Origin: Bacteroidota bacterium
GTDB taxonomy: Bacteria > Bacteroidota > Bacteroidia > UKL13-3
Direction: 5' to 3'
NCBI GenBank assembly: GCA_947453415.1
Contig: CANGGG010000027.1
Coordinates: 1-38,694, forward strand
Length of the DNA stretch: 38,694 nt
Shown here: piece by piece, positions 16,201 to 26,769 of the stretch
Layout of the letters: every line of letters starts with the position of its first letter
How positions within the stretch are numbered: position 1 is the first letter of the stretch
The notes under the pieces: generated by a model
The model's input: only the letters and a program-made list of their open reading frames with translations
Told to the model about the DNA's origin: nothing
Databases searched by the model: none
Made by a program: the position numbers and the translations under genes

Positions 16201-18306
16201 ATGCAAGGCAGTACATTTCTAAATACCAAAATTGAATATTTAAAAGGCGTTGGTCCAGCCAAAGCTGAATTGCTGCAAAAAGAATTTGCCATTTTTACCT
16301 TTAACGATTTATTATTTTATTTCCCTTACAGGCATATTGATAGAAGTAAAATGTATCAAATTAGCCAAATAGATGATACCATTCAATACATTCAATTAAA
16401 GGGAACAATTAGTAATTTAAAAACAATAGGAACTGGAGCCGGAGCCAGACTTACCGCTACTTTAAGTGATGGAACAGGCACACTAGAATTGCTTTGGTTT
16501 CAAGGCCAAAAATGGATTAGAGAAAGTATATTAGCAGGAAAACCCTATGTGGTTTTTGGAAAACTATCAGAGTTTAACAGAACTTTTAGCATGGTTCATC
16601 CAAGTTTAGAAGATCCAGCGCAGGTAAATGAAAAGTTGTACATGAAAATGATGCCGCTTTACAATGCCAGTGAAAAAGCAAAAAAAAGAGGTTTGGATGC
16701 CCGTGCAATCATGAAGTATACCAATACTTTGCTAACGGATTCTCGGTTCGATATTGGTGAAAATTTACCAGATTATTTAATAAAAAAATATCAGTTAATG
16801 CCTCGCAAGCAGGCAATGATTCAAATACATTTTCCAAGCAGTTTTGCTCAATTAAGTGAGGCAACCAAACGATTAAAGTTTGAAGAATTATTTTTTAATC
16901 AATTAAGAATTTTGCGTTATAAACTTAAACGACATACCGTTTATAATGGAATAAAAATTACAAAAATTGGCGATATTTTTAATAATTTCTATAACAGCAA
17001 TTTGCCCTTTGAATTAACCAATGCACAAAAACGAGTATTGAAAGAAATACGTGTAGACATGGGCAGCGGCAAGCAAATGAATCGTTTGATTCAAGGCGAT
17101 GTTGGTAGCGGAAAAACGGTTGTAGCTTTAATGAGTATGTTAATGGCAATTGATAACGGTTACCAAGCTGCCATGATGGCGCCAACGGAAATATTAGCAA
17201 ACCAACATTATGCAACCATAAAAAGTTTATTGGGTGGCATGAATATTCGTGTAGCTTTACTAACAGGTTCGGTTACTAAAAAAAACAGGAAACCTATTTT
17301 TGAAGATTTAAAAAATGGAGAAATTCAAATATTAATTGGCACACATGCATTGATTGAAGATACCGTTGAGTTTAATAAATTAGGCATAGCCATTATTGAT
17401 GAGCAGCATAAATTTGGCGTAGAACAAAGATCTAAGCTTTGGACAAAAAACGAGCAGCCTCCACATATTTTAGTAATGACCGCAACGCCCATTCCACGTA
17501 CATTAGCCATGACTTTGTATGGCGATTTAGATACCAGTTTAATTGATGAATTACCTGCAGGAAGAAAACCAATTTCTACCATTCATAAATATGACAATAA
17601 CCGATTAGAAGTTTATGGTTTTATCAAAAATGAAATTGCCAAAGGCCGACAAATTTATATTGTATATCCGTTAATTGAAGAAAGTGAAAAGCTAGATTAT
17701 AAAAATTTGGCGGAGGGTTATGAAAGTATTTGCAGGGAATTTCCTTTACCCACATATGCGGTAAGTATGGTTCATGGTAAAATGAAACCTGCAGAAAAAG
17801 ATTTTGAAATGGCCAGGTTTGTGAGAGGCGAAACCAGTATTATGGTAGCAACTACAGTAATAGAAGTTGGCGTAAATGTGGCCAATGCAAGTGTAATGGT
17901 AATTGAGAGCGCTCAAAAATTTGGGCTTTCACAACTACACCAATTAAGAGGACGAGTGGGCCGTGGTGCTGATCAAAGTTATTGCATTTTAATGACAGAT
18001 TTTAAAATTAGTCAGGATGGAAAACTACGCATGAAAACCATGGTAGAAACCAACGATGGATTTAAAATTAGTGAAGTAGATTTACAATTACGCGGCCCAG
18101 GCGATATGGAAGGAACCATGCAAAGTGGTGTGCTTGACTTGAGAATTGCAAGTATTACCGAAGACAAAGAATTACTGGAAACTGTTAGAAAAGAAGCACA
18201 AAAAATATTAGAAAACGACAATGAATTACTCAAACCCGAACATGTTTTACTGAATCAATATTTAATGTTGTACAGAAAAACCAATAAATGGGGAGCTATT
18301 AGTTAA
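16201..18306 (+). CDS. recG: ATP-dependent DNA helicase RecG
   Basis: 701 residues, normal for RecG. The N-terminal wedge domain opens with IEYLKGVGPAKAELLQKE and an OB-fold with TISNLKTIGTGAGARLTATLSDGTG. Helicase motifs: Walker A GDVGSGKT (299-306), DEQH at 400-403 (IIDEQHKFGVEQRS), MTATPIPRTLAM, and QLRGRVGRG. RecG reverses stalled forks and migrates Holliday junctions. Preceded by a possible -7 box; followed convergently by the heptose kinase gene after 9 bases with no clear terminator. Confidence 0.97.
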   Translation: MQGSTFLNTKIEYLKGVGPAKAELLQKEFAIFTFNDLLFYFPYRHIDRSKMYQISQIDDTIQYIQLKGTISNLKTIGTGAGARLTATLSDGTGTLELLWFQGQKWIRESILAGKPYVVFGKLSEFNRTFSMVHPSLEDPAQVNEKLYMKMMPLYNASEKAKKRGLDARAIMKYTNTLLTDSRFDIGENLPDYLIKKYQLMPRKQAMIQIHFPSSFAQLSEATKRLKFEELFFNQLRILRYKLKRHTVYNGIKITKIGDIFNNFYNSNLPFELTNAQKRVLKEIRVDMGSGKQMNRLIQGDVGSGKTVVALMSMLMAIDNGYQAAMMAPTEILANQHYATIKSLLGGMNIRVALLTGSVTKKNRKPIFEDLKNGEIQILIGTHALIEDTVEFNKLGIAIIDEQHKFGVEQRSKLWTKNEQPPHILVMTATPIPRTLAMTLYGDLDTSLIDELPAGRKPISTIHKYDNNRLEVYGFIKNEIAKGRQIYIVYPLIEESEKLDYKNLAEGYESICREFPLPTYAVSMVHGKMKPAEKDFEMARFVRGETSIMVATTVIEVGVNVANASVMVIESAQKFGLSQLHQLRGRVGRGADQSYCILMTDFKISQDGKLRMKTMVETNDGFKISEVDLQLRGPGDMEGTMQSGVLDLRIASITEDKELLETVRKEAQKILENDNELLKPEHVLLNQYLMLYRKTNKWGAIS

Positions 18307-18315
18307 TTGAAAAAA

Positions 18316-19305
18316 CTATAAACTGATTCCAATTTCGTTTAATTCTTCAGCTAATTTGATGCGATTAATAGGAATAACTCCCACTTCCTCGCAAACTAAT
18401 CCGCCTGCTAAATTTGAAATGGTGGCTACTTGATTGATTGGAATATTTAATGCTAAACATAAAGAAGCAACACTTATAACAGTGTCGCCAGCTCCGCTAA
18501 CATCCGCAATTTTACGAATATGAGCAGGAATATAGGTAAAGTCTGTTCCGTTGGTAATCATTACACCGTTTTCGCTTAAAGTTACAAACAAGTATTTGAT
18601 ATTCATTTTAGCAATTAAATTATTGCAAATTTGTTCAAATTCTTCTTTGTTTTGTAATGAAAAATCGTGTTTAGTACCCTCACGTAATTCTTTTAAATTG
18701 GGTTTAAATAAAGTAACATTTTTATAAAAACTGAAATTTCTTTTTTTAGGATCAACCACTGTGGGAATGCCTAATTCATTAGCAGCTTTCGTTATTTCAT
18801 CTATTAGTTTTTCGGTAATAATACCTTTATCGTAATCTTCAAAAATTACAATTTTTGCCCTAGGCAATAACTCTTTTATTTTATCAATTAACAAAGAAGT
18901 TTGTGCGTGATTTAAATTTGCAGCATCTTCATTGTCAATCCTAATCATTTGATGATTTTGACTGATAACCCTGGTTTTTGTAGTAGTAATTCTATCGTTA
19001 CTTTTTACAATACCACTTGCGTCAATATTGTTTTCATTTAATAAATTAAGTAAATCATTTCCTTCCAAATCGTTTCCAATTACAGAACAAAGAATTGGTT
19101 TAGCACCTAAAGCCACCAAGTTTAAAGCTACATTGGCAGCGCCACCCAACCTGTTTTCTTTTTTATTAACAGCCACAATTGGCACAGGTGCTTCAGGCGA
19201 AATTCTTTCCACATTTCCAAACAGATACGCATCAATCATTACATCGCCAATGACTAAAACTGGTATGTTTTCAAACTGATTAATTAAATTATTTTGAGTA
19301 TTCAT
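18316..19305 (-). CDS. D-glycero-beta-D-manno-heptose-7-phosphate kinase
   Basis: 329 residues, PfkB-type sugar kinase. It matches the kinase half of HldE/RfaE (VLVIGDVMIDAYLFGNVERI, SPEAPVPIVAV, NRLGGAANVALNL) and ends with the catalytic ADVSGAGDT motif (Asp274). It adds the 1-phosphate to heptose-7-phosphate in the ADP-heptose pathway for LPS core. The adenylyltransferase half of fused HldE is absent here, so this is the separate kinase form (RfaE1/HldA). Neighbours lptE and lpxB in this window also serve LPS. Confidence 0.9.
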   Translation of the reverse strand: MNTQNNLINQFENIPVLVIGDVMIDAYLFGNVERISPEAPVPIVAVNKKENRLGGAANVALNLVALGAKPILCSVIGNDLEGNDLLNLLNENNIDASGIVKSNDRITTTKTRVISQNHQMIRIDNEDAANLNHAQTSLLIDKIKELLPRAKIVIFEDYDKGIITEKLIDEITKAANELGIPTVVDPKKRNFSFYKNVTLFKPNLKELREGTKHDFSLQNKEEFEQICNNLIAKMNIKYLFVTLSENGVMITNGTDFTYIPAHIRKIADVSGAGDTVISVASLCLALNIPINQVATISNLAGGLVCEEVGVIPINRIKLAEELNEIGISL

Positions 19306-19323
19306 TGGGTTAAAAATAAGATA

Positions 19324-20517
19324 TTATTTTAGATTTTGTAAAACTTCTTTTATTCTTCTAATTGCTTCTACTAATTTATCGTCACTTGTAGCATAGCTAA
19401 ATCTTACACAATCGGGAGCGCCAAAACTGTCGCCACCAACAATACTTACATTGGCATTATGTAAAATATACATGCATAAATCTTCACAATTATGAATGGT
19501 AGTAGTTCCATCACTTTTACCAAAATAACTGCTCACATCGGGAAAAACATAAAAGGCACCTTCAGGAATATTTAATTTAAAACCATCTATTTCTTTCATT
19601 AATCCCAATACTAAATCTCTTCTTCTTTGAAATGCTTTTCTCATTTCAAAAGTTGGAGTTAAGTTGCTTTGCAAAGCTGCCAATGCTGCACGTTGTGCAA
19701 TGGAATTAGCACCACTTGTAAATTGTCCTTGAAGTTTTTCGCATGCTTGCGCAATTTCTTTGGGAGCACCAATATAACCAAGTCTCCAACCTGTCATAGC
19801 AAAGCCTTTACTAAGGCCATTTATGGTAATCACTCTGTCTTTTATAAAATCAAATTGGCCAATACTTTCATGCTTACCAATAAAATTAATATGCTCATAA
19901 ATTTCGTCAGAAACTATATAAATATCGGGATATTTTTCAAACATTTTTGCAATGGCAAACAATTCCTCTTTACTAAAAACAGAACCTGTGGGATTACAAG
20001 GCGAAGAAAAAATAAATACTTTAGTTTTTGGAGTAATGGCAGCTTCAATTTGTGCAGCCGTTGCTTTATAATCTTGCGTTACATTACTATAAACATAAAC
20101 GGGAACACCTTCACTTATTTTTACCATTTCGGAATAGCTTACCCAAAAAGGAGTTGGAATAATTACTTCATCACCTGGATTTAAAAGACTTAGCAGTACA
20201 TTTATAATTGCTTGTTTAGCACCAGTAGAAACCACAATTTGATCAGCGGGATAAAACAAACCATTTTCATTTTTAAATTTCTCGCTGATTGCTTGACGCA
20301 AATCCAAGTATCCAACTACTGGAGTATAAAATGTATAACCGTCATCTATGGCTTTTTTTGCAGCATCTTTTATATGTTGAGGAGTTTGAAAATCGGGCTC
20401 ACCTAAACTTAAATTAATTACATCTTTACCTTGCGCTTGTAGCTCGCGACTTAACTTAGACATACGTAAAGTGTTTGACTCTACAATAGTGTTTAATCTA
20501 TTTGCTAGTTTTATCAT
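19324..20517 (-). CDS. Aspartate aminotransferase family (class I PLP aminotransferase)
   Basis: 397 residues. Family blocks: INLSLGEPDFQTPQHI, VSTGAKQAI, FSSPCNPTGSVFSKEEL, SDEIYEHI and the PLP-lysine segment NGLSKGFAMTGWRLGY with Lys237. The C-terminal VRFSYATSDDKLVEAIRRI fits the aspartate/aromatic aminotransferase Ib group. It moves the amino group from aspartate to 2-oxoglutarate, though substrate range can vary. I use the ATG at 20517 (MIKLANRLN); a longer upstream frame adds 23 unsupported residues. It ends 18 bases from the kinase start, same strand, so likely co-transcribed. Confidence 0.93.
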   Translation of the reverse strand: MIKLANRLNTIVESNTLRMSKLSRELQAQGKDVINLSLGEPDFQTPQHIKDAAKKAIDDGYTFYTPVVGYLDLRQAISEKFKNENGLFYPADQIVVSTGAKQAIINVLLSLLNPGDEVIIPTPFWVSYSEMVKISEGVPVYVYSNVTQDYKATAAQIEAAITPKTKVFIFSSPCNPTGSVFSKEELFAIAKMFEKYPDIYIVSDEIYEHINFIGKHESIGQFDFIKDRVITINGLSKGFAMTGWRLGYIGAPKEIAQACEKLQGQFTSGANSIAQRAALAALQSNLTPTFEMRKAFQRRRDLVLGLMKEIDGFKLNIPEGAFYVFPDVSSYFGKSDGTTTIHNCEDLCMYILHNANVSIVGGDSFGAPDCVRFSYATSDDKLVEAIRRIKEVLQNLK

Positions 20518-20677
20518 AGTAATTTGGATAACAAAGGGGCGAAAATAACTTTTTATTGATAGGTTGTTTCTGATAAAAATAAGCAAACTTTGTTGGTTGT
20601 ATCTTTTTTGGGAATTTCGGAATTATTGATTTTTAATGAATCATAATAATTGAATGATGAATTTCCATAAAGATTTT

Positions 20678-20685
20678 TAGCTTTG
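20678..20685 (+). promoter_or_regulatory. Possible -7 box TAGCTTTG before lptE
   Basis: TAGCTTTG matches the Bacteroidota TAnnTTTG consensus fully and ends four bases before the ATG. The nearest upstream TTG (20650-20652) gives a 25-nt spacer, longer than the usual 19-21, so support is partial. Confidence 0.35.
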
Positions 20686-20689
20686 CAAC

Positions 20690-21193
20690 ATGAAAAAATT
20701 AGTAGTAATTTCTGTTTTATGTTTAAATATTTTGCTGAGTGCTTGTGGAGTTTATAGCCATACAGGAGCTAGTGTTCCACCCGATGCAAGAACAGTATCG
20801 GTAGCATATATTACCAATGTGGCCAGTATTGTAAATCCATTATTAAGTCAAAATATATCAGAAAAATTAAAGCAAAAGTTTGTTAATGAAACGCCCTTAA
20901 AGTTAATTACAACTGATGCAGATCTATCATTTACAGGAAAAATATTAAGTTACGAATTAAAACCAGCTGCAATTCAAGGGGATCAAACCAATGCTTTAAA
21001 TAGGTTAACCATTACAATGGAAATAGTTTTTGAAAATAAAAAAGCAACAGATAAAAATTTCACCAAAACATTTTCAAACAATATTGATTTTAATGCCTCA
21101 GATAATTTTCAAGCTCGTGAAGCCGAATTGTCTGGTAAAGTGGTTGATATGTTAGTTCAAGATATATTCAATGCAGCTTTTATTAATTGGTAA
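20690..21193 (+). CDS. LptE-like LPS assembly lipoprotein
   Basis: 167 residues. Signal peptide with lipobox Cys19 (LLSACGVY). The mature part runs GASVPPDARTVSVAYITN, LSQNISEKLKQKFVNETPLKL, then DADLSFTGKILSYELKP, a pattern seen in Bacteroidota LptE-family proteins. LptE plugs the LptD outer-membrane translocon and helps place LPS. Its position before the acidic TPR protein and secG is a gene order known for the phylum, which supports the call. Substrate evidence is by family only. Confidence 0.85.
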   Translation: MKKLVVISVLCLNILLSACGVYSHTGASVPPDARTVSVAYITNVASIVNPLLSQNISEKLKQKFVNETPLKLITTDADLSFTGKILSYELKPAAIQGDQTNALNRLTITMEIVFENKKATDKNFTKTFSNNIDFNASDNFQAREAELSGKVVDMLVQDIFNAAFINW

Positions 21194-21283
21194 ATTTTAA
21201 AGTAATGAATTAAAAATCAGCAACAATATTTTTTATTAAAAAAAATACTATTTTGCTACGGTTAAAAATTGAAAGTATAATTA

Positions 21284-23152
21284 GTGAACAAAGCCGAATT
21301 TACCGATTTGATTATTAATCCAGCAAAACTGGGTAATGAACATATTGACACGTTAAAAAAAATCGTGGCTGATTATCCATATTTTAGTACTGCTCAAATT
21401 TTATTGGCTAAAGCACTTTTAAACACCCATCATTACGAATACGAAAAACAGTTAAAAACAACTGCACTTTCCGTTGCGAATAGAGAAGTTTTAAATCATT
21501 TTATAAATAATATATCAGAAGACACTGACGATACTGACAATATTGAAGAAGAAAATTCAATGATTCAAGTTGAAGATGAGATAAAAGTTGAAGAAGTTTC
21601 TTTATTAGATTTTGATTCAGAAAAATTAGAGCAGGATGCTTTACTCATTGAAGCACAAAATATTCTTTCAAATAATGAAATTCCTTCATTAGAAATTTCC
21701 ATAGAAACTGAAAATTTACCAGATAATAATACTGAATTAGAAGCAGAAAATATTGAAAGTGAAAGCAATCATTTTGAATATACAGCACCCGTTTTAGAAA
21801 ACATTGTGCATGAAATTACTGAAATTGAAACTGTAAATATAGAAGAAACATTTAATAATGATATTGAAGGCAATGCTCAAATAGATTTAAATTTAGCTGA
21901 AACATTTCTTCCTGATTTTGATGAAACCAGTTTATTTGCCGATGATCAACATATAGAAACTATTACTAAATCGGTTTTACCAAATAGTACGAATATTTCT
22001 GCTCCTGAAATGGAAGTGGAAAATACTGAAAACATGGAAGAACCAGCACCATTTATTGAAGATATAACCATTGAAGAGGGTTTTGCAACAGATAATATGG
22101 GGCTTGATTTAACTAATTCAGAAATTACAATTGAAAGCAATCCTATTTTACTTGAAAATATTTTAGCCATTGAATTAGAAAACATAAATACACCAATGGT
22201 AGCAGTGGTTAATACTAATTTTGAAACAATTGAAGAATTAGTTTTAGCCACAGATAAGGCCAATGCCGAAGCAACTATTGAAGCATCAAATTTGAACTTT
22301 TTTGAATGGCTTAAAATAAACAAAAAAGAATCGGTGGTTGAAAATACTGAAATAGCTCAACCACAAGAGGTAACCTATTATGAAGACGCTGATTTTGTAG
22401 CTAAAATTAAGCAAATTATAAAATTAAAATCGGAGAACGATTTAAATAAAAATATTATTACTGGAATTGAAACAGCACATGATCATGCTATTCCTATTGA
22501 ACAAGAAAACAATATTTCTGATTCAATAGTAGAAAATTACTCCGCTGAAGTGGCATCAATATTACCAGATTTTGAAGCTTTAAAGGCAATTGAGGTGGAG
22601 GAAGAAAAACCGTATATTATCTATGATAAAAAAGAAGGTTTAATACCAAATTATGAAACTCCTGTTTTTGATCCTTTGTTTAATAGCCATTTTGAAACCA
22701 AACCTACCATAGCGGATTCTGATGAAAGTGAAATAGAAGTAGATTTTAATAATTATACAATAGATAATAATTTATTTGAAAATTCGTTTTCATCGGTTTA
22801 TATTCCTTTACCTGCTAAGGAAATAGAATCACTTCCAACAAATGAAACAATAAATGTTAAAAGTGATACCTCAAAAAATGAAATTGATAACATATTAGAT
22901 AAATTTATGCGAGAAAATCCAAGTATTTCTCGACCAAAAACTGAGTTTTTTAATCCAGTAACTGTTGCAAAAAACAGTGCAGAGGAAAAAGATGAAATTG
23001 TAAGTGAAACATTAGCAAGGATTTATTTAAAACAAGGATTGATAAAAAAATCAATTTTAACTTATGAAAAATTATGTTTGATATATCCACATAAAAATGC
23101 TTATTTCGCAGCCCTAATAAATAAAATAAAAACCGAACACAACATTAACTAA
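21284..23152 (+). CDS. Acidic TPR-containing hypothetical protein (GTG start)
   Basis: 622 residues starting at GTG (NKAEFTDLIINPAKLGNEHI). The N-terminal about 75 residues are globular (TLKKIVADYPYFSTAQILLAKALL). A long, low-complexity middle is very rich in Glu, Asp, Asn, Ile and Thr and is probably disordered. The C-terminal end has one TPR-like unit (SETLARIYLKQGLIKKSIL, TYEKLCLIYPHKNAYF). No signal peptide or membrane helix is evident. It lies between lptE and secG with four bases to secG, a recurring arrangement, but no function is known to me. Confidence 0.85.
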   Translation: MNKAEFTDLIINPAKLGNEHIDTLKKIVADYPYFSTAQILLAKALLNTHHYEYEKQLKTTALSVANREVLNHFINNISEDTDDTDNIEEENSMIQVEDEIKVEEVSLLDFDSEKLEQDALLIEAQNILSNNEIPSLEISIETENLPDNNTELEAENIESESNHFEYTAPVLENIVHEITEIETVNIEETFNNDIEGNAQIDLNLAETFLPDFDETSLFADDQHIETITKSVLPNSTNISAPEMEVENTENMEEPAPFIEDITIEEGFATDNMGLDLTNSEITIESNPILLENILAIELENINTPMVAVVNTNFETIEELVLATDKANAEATIEASNLNFFEWLKINKKESVVENTEIAQPQEVTYYEDADFVAKIKQIIKLKSENDLNKNIITGIETAHDHAIPIEQENNISDSIVENYSAEVASILPDFEALKAIEVEEEKPYIIYDKKEGLIPNYETPVFDPLFNSHFETKPTIADSDESEIEVDFNNYTIDNNLFENSFSSVYIPLPAKEIESLPTNETINVKSDTSKNEIDNILDKFMRENPSISRPKTEFFNPVTVAKNSAEEKDEIVSETLARIYLKQGLIKKSILTYEKLCLIYPHKNAYFAALINKIKTEHNIN

Positions 23153-23156
23153 AACT

Positions 23157-23507
23157 ATGATATTTTTTCTAATCCTAATCATTATCGTTTGCGTACTACT
23201 TACTTTAGTAGTTTTAATTCAAAATCCTAAAGGTGGCGGAATTGCTGCTAATTTTTCAGCTCCAAACCAAATTATGGGAGCTAATAGAAGTACGGATGTG
23301 GTAGAAAAAGCTACTTGGATATTAGCCATTGCGTTAATAGTTTTAAGTTTAGCTTCCAACTTTGCTCGTCCAAGTGGTGAACAAGAAGTTACTGGAACTG
23401 AAAGTAGAATAAAAGATAATATAGAAGGAACTACAGCAATGCCTGCAACTCCTCCTCCTGCATCGGCTGCTACAGTAACTGATTCAAATGGAAATGTAAA
23501 ACCATAA
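23157..23507 (+). CDS. secG: Preprotein translocase subunit SecG
   Basis: 116 residues. Two transmembrane helices (FFLILIIIVCVLLTLVVLI and WILAIALIVLSLAS) flank the typical loop QNPKGGGIAANFSAPNQIMG with a conserved VLIQNPKGGG. SecG assists SecYE and SecA in export. The C-terminal tail (about 40 residues, Pro/Ala/Thr-rich) is long but common in this phylum. It starts four bases after the preceding gene and ends before a clear terminator. Confidence 0.95.
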   Translation: MIFFLILIIIVCVLLTLVVLIQNPKGGGIAANFSAPNQIMGANRSTDVVEKATWILAIALIVLSLASNFARPSGEQEVTGTESRIKDNIEGTTAMPATPPPASAATVTDSNGNVKP

Positions 23508-23526
23508 TTTTAAAAAATAATATTTT

Positions 23527-23562
23527 AAAACCTGTTTCAATTTGATTGAAACAGGTTTTTTT
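23527..23562 (+). terminator. Terminator after secG
   Basis: Stem AAAACCTGTTTCAA / TTGAAACAGGTTTT with a short TTTGA loop and a T-run, 20 bases after the secG stop. Confidence 0.92.
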
Positions 23563-23611
23563 ATGTAAAAATTTTTGACCTTAATCATTTATATATTTAC
23601 ATAGTAAAAAG

Positions 23612-23619
23612 TACATTTG
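23612..23619 (+). promoter_or_regulatory. Likely -7 box TACATTTG before gcvP
   Basis: TACATTTG is a full match to TAnnTTTG, 26 bases before the gcvP ATG and just after the secG terminator. No TTG at the -33 position. Confidence 0.4.
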
Positions 23620-23645
23620 ACAAAAAAATTTTAAAAAACATTCAC

Positions 23646-26507
23646 ATGCAAATAAAAACAAACCATAAAGACGAATTTGTTTATCGCCATAATTCGCCAA
23701 TGAGAAAAGACACTGCAGCCATGCTTAAAACCATAGGTGTTAGTTCAATTGATCAATTAATAGACGAAACAATTCCGGCACATATTCGCTTAAAAGAACG
23801 TATGAAATTGCCAGCGGCATTAACAGAAATGGAATTGTTAAGCATGTTAAAAGGAATTTCTGAAAACAATAAAATTTATAAAAACTTTATTGGTCAGGGT
23901 TATTATGGAACTCATACACCTAATGTGGTTTTACGTAATATTTTCGAAAATCCAAATTGGTACACTGCCTATACTCCTTACCAACCAGAAATAGCCCAAG
24001 GTAGATTAGAAGCATTGTTAAATTACCAAACAATGATCATTGACCTAACTGGCATGGAAATAGCAAATGCCAGTTTATTAGATGAAGCAACTGCAGCTGC
24101 CGAGGCCATGAACTTAATGCATGCTGAATGTAAAAATGAAACTGCAAATAAATTTTTTGTTTCTGAACTTTGCTTCAAACAAACCATTGACGTATTAATT
24201 ACAAGAGCAGAACCTACAGGAATAGAAATAGTAATTGGTAACCACGAAACTGCTCAGTTAGACAATAATTATTTTGGTGCAATGATTCAATATCCTGCTT
24301 CAAATGGTGAAATATTTGACTACAGTAAATTCATGGCAAAAGCCAAAGAAAATAACATTTTAGTGGCCGTTGCTGCCGATATTCTAAGCTTAACTTTATT
24401 AACGCCTCCAGGCGAATGGGGTGCCGATGTTGTGGTTGGATCTTCTCAACGTTTTGGAGTTCCAATGGGTTACGGTGGACCACATGCTGGTTTCTTTGCC
24501 ACTAAAGATGCATACAAACGTCAGATGCCAGGTAGGTTAATTGGTATTTCTATTGATAGCCAAGGAAATTCTGCATTGCGCATGGCATTGCAAACACGTG
24601 AGCAACATATAAAACGTGAAAAAGCAACTTCAAATATTTGTACTGCACAAGTATTATTGTCGATTATGGCAAGTATGTATGGCGTTTATCATGGTCCTGA
24701 TGGCTTAAAAAATATAGCAGGAAGAGTACATGGATTAACCAAAACGTTGGCAAATGCCTTAAACGAAAATGGTCATGCTGTAGTAAATAAAAATTATTTC
24801 GATACCATTACTGTTGCCGTTGGCAATGCTAACGCTGCAATAGCTACTTGTGTAAATGCTGAAATCAATATTAATAAAATTAACGATCAACACATTTCAA
24901 TTTCAATAGATGAAACGCATACTTTAGAAGGAATTACTGAATTATTAAATTGCCTAACTGGCAAAAATATTTCATTGAATCATTCATCATTTAACTTTGA
25001 TTCATCGTTTGCTCGTACATCTGATTTTATGACACATCCTGTGTTTAATTCACACCACAGCGAGCATGAAATGTTACGTTATATTAAATTATTAGAATCA
25101 AAAGATTTATCGCTTTGCGAAAGCATGATAGCTTTAGGAAGTTGCACCATGAAATTAAATGCAACAGCCGAAATGATTCCGGTAACTTATCCTGGATTCA
25201 GTGTTTTACATCCATTTATTCCTAGAAACCAAGCAGCTGGTTATACTCAAATATTTAATGAATTATCGGAATATTTGAAACAAGTAACTGGTTTTGCTGG
25301 TATTTCATTACAACCAAATGCTGGCGCACAAGGCGAGTATGCGGGCTTAATGACCATAAGAGAATATTTTAAAGCAAAAGGTGAATCGCATAGAAATATT
25401 GCTTTGATTCCATCATCGGCACATGGAACAAATCCTGCAAGTGCAATTATGGCTGGTATGAAAGTTATTGTAACCAAAACTTTAGAAAACGGTTATATCG
25501 ACATTGAAGATATTAGGGCAAAAGCCATTGAACACAAAGATAATTTAGCTTGTTTAATGGTTACTTATCCTTCTACTTATGGTGTTTTTGAAGAAGGTAT
25601 CATTGATATTTGTGGTATTATTCATGAAAATGGCGGACAAGTTTATATGGATGGGGCTAACATGAATGCGCAAGTTGGATTAACAAGTCCGGCAACTATT
25701 GGTGCAGATGTTTGTCATTTAAATTTACATAAAACTTTCTGTATTCCACATGGTGGCGGTGGACCAGGAATGGGACCAATTGGTGTGGGCGCTCATTTAG
25801 TTCCTTTTTTACCAGGACATGCAGTAGTAGATATGGATGGTGGAAACCAATCAATGCACGCAGTAAGTGCAGCACCTTGGGGTAGCGCTTCTATTCTATT
25901 AATATCATATGCATACATTAGAATGATGGGAACTGAGGGTTTAGAAAATGCAACTAAATATGCTATTTTAAATGCTAATTACATCAAAGCACGTTTAGAA
26001 AAACATTACCAAATTCTATATGTAGGTTCAAAAGGAAGATGTGCACACGAAATGATTTTAGATACTCGCGTGTTCAAACAAGCTTCAGGAGTAGAAGTTG
26101 GCGACATAGCAAAACGTTTAATGGATTATGGTTTTCATGCGCCTACTATTTCATTTCCAGTTGCTGGAACTGTAATGATAGAGCCTACTGAAAGCGAAGC
26201 TAAACATGAATTAGATCGTTTTTGTGATGCCATGATTTCAATAAGAAATGAAGTAACTGCTATTGAAAATGGCACTTCCGATAAGTTAGATAATATGCTT
26301 AAAAATGCACCTCACACTGCTAGCATGGTTACCAGCGATGAATGGAAACATGCATACAGCCGTCAGCAAGCTGCATACCCTTTACCATATGTAAGAGCCG
26401 CTAAATTTTGGCCAAGCGTAGGTAGAATTAATGATACTTATGGTGATAGAAATTTAATTTGTGCTTGTATTCCTACTGAAGCTTATGCAGAACAAGCAAG
26501 TAACTAA
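23646..26507 (+). CDS. gcvP: Glycine dehydrogenase (decarboxylating), P-protein
   Basis: 953 residues, a full-length fused P-protein. The N-terminal half has [19 protein letters not shown] and [19 protein letters not shown]. The C-terminal half has [21 protein letters not shown]... and the PLP-binding [20 protein letters not shown] with Lys696. It decarboxylates glycine and loads the aminomethyl group on GcvH lipoate. gcvT and gcvH are not in the window. It is monocistronic: preceded by the secG terminator, followed by its own. Confidence 0.98.
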   Translation: MQIKTNHKDEFVYRHNSPMRKDTAAMLKTIGVSSIDQLIDETIPAHIRLKERMKLPAALTEMELLSMLKGISENNKIYKNFIGQGYYGTHTPNVVLRNIFENPNWYTAYTPYQPEIAQGRLEALLNYQTMIIDLTGMEIANASLLDEATAAAEAMNLMHAECKNETANKFFVSELCFKQTIDVLITRAEPTGIEIVIGNHETAQLDNNYFGAMIQYPASNGEIFDYSKFMAKAKENNILVAVAADILSLTLLTPPGEWGADVVVGSSQRFGVPMGYGGPHAGFFATKDAYKRQMPGRLIGISIDSQGNSALRMALQTREQHIKREKATSNICTAQVLLSIMASMYGVYHGPDGLKNIAGRVHGLTKTLANALNENGHAVVNKNYFDTITVAVGNANAAIATCVNAEININKINDQHISISIDETHTLEGITELLNCLTGKNISLNHSSFNFDSSFARTSDFMTHPVFNSHHSEHEMLRYIKLLESKDLSLCESMIALGSCTMKLNATAEMIPVTYPGFSVLHPFIPRNQAAGYTQIFNELSEYLKQVTGFAGISLQPNAGAQGEYAGLMTIREYFKAKGESHRNIALIPSSAHGTNPASAIMAGMKVIVTKTLENGYIDIEDIRAKAIEHKDNLACLMVTYPSTYGVFEEGIIDICGIIHENGGQVYMDGANMNAQVGLTSPATIGADVCHLNLHKTFCIPHGGGGPGMGPIGVGAHLVPFLPGHAVVDMDGGNQSMHAVSAAPWGSASILLISYAYIRMMGTEGLENATKYAILNANYIKARLEKHYQILYVGSKGRCAHEMILDTRVFKQASGVEVGDIAKRLMDYGFHAPTISFPVAGTVMIEPTESEAKHELDRFCDAMISIRNEVTAIENGTSDKLDNMLKNAPHTASMVTSDEWKHAYSRQQAAYPLPYVRAAKFWPSVGRINDTYGDRNLICACIPTEAYAEQASN

Positions 26508-26538
26508 TTAGCTGCTGGCTTCTGGCCGCTAGCAAATA

Positions 26539-26577
26539 AAAAATCCCATTAACGAAATGTTATTGGGATTTTTTTTT
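26539..26577 (+). terminator. Terminator after gcvP
   Basis: AAATCCCA pairs with TGGGATTT, with an inner TAAC/GTTA extension, followed by eight or more T's. About 30 bases after the gcvP stop. Confidence 0.88.
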
Positions 26578-26581
26578 GTAT

Positions 26582-26666
26582 TTTCTCCATGTTATTTATT
26601 AGGAAAGAAAACTGTGTCAGTTTACTAACTGATGCTTGCAACATGACGTTTGTTGGAGCTTGCCTA
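26582..26666 (+). repeat. Dispersed hairpin element, copy 1
   Basis: Begins TTTCTCCATGTTATTTAT and contains ACTGTGTCAGTTTACTAACT followed by GATGCTTGCAACATGACG. The TCAGTT/AACTGA arms form a stem with a 4-nt loop. Near-identical copies are at 27381-27490 and 29888-29995. It fills the gap before the toxin-antitoxin pair. Confidence 0.85.
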
Positions 26667-26747
26667 TGGTCGGTATTTTTGTTACAAAGCTAGTAAACTT
26701 GGTTTAACTTCTTTAAAAATTTATCTGTTTTTTTTTATTAAAACAAG

Positions 26748-26755
26748 TATATTTG
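26748..26755 (+). promoter_or_regulatory. Likely -7 box TATATTTG for the toxin-antitoxin operon
   Basis: TATATTTG is a full match to TAnnTTTG, 14 bases before the antitoxin ATG. No TTG is at the expected -33 position. Confidence 0.4.
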
Positions 26756-26769
26756 AATGACTAAATAAA

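Noticed and set aside
19324-20586. Longer start for the aminotransferase adding 23 residues
   Set aside because: The extra part does not fit the family start; the ATG at 20517 gives MIKLANRLN, which does.
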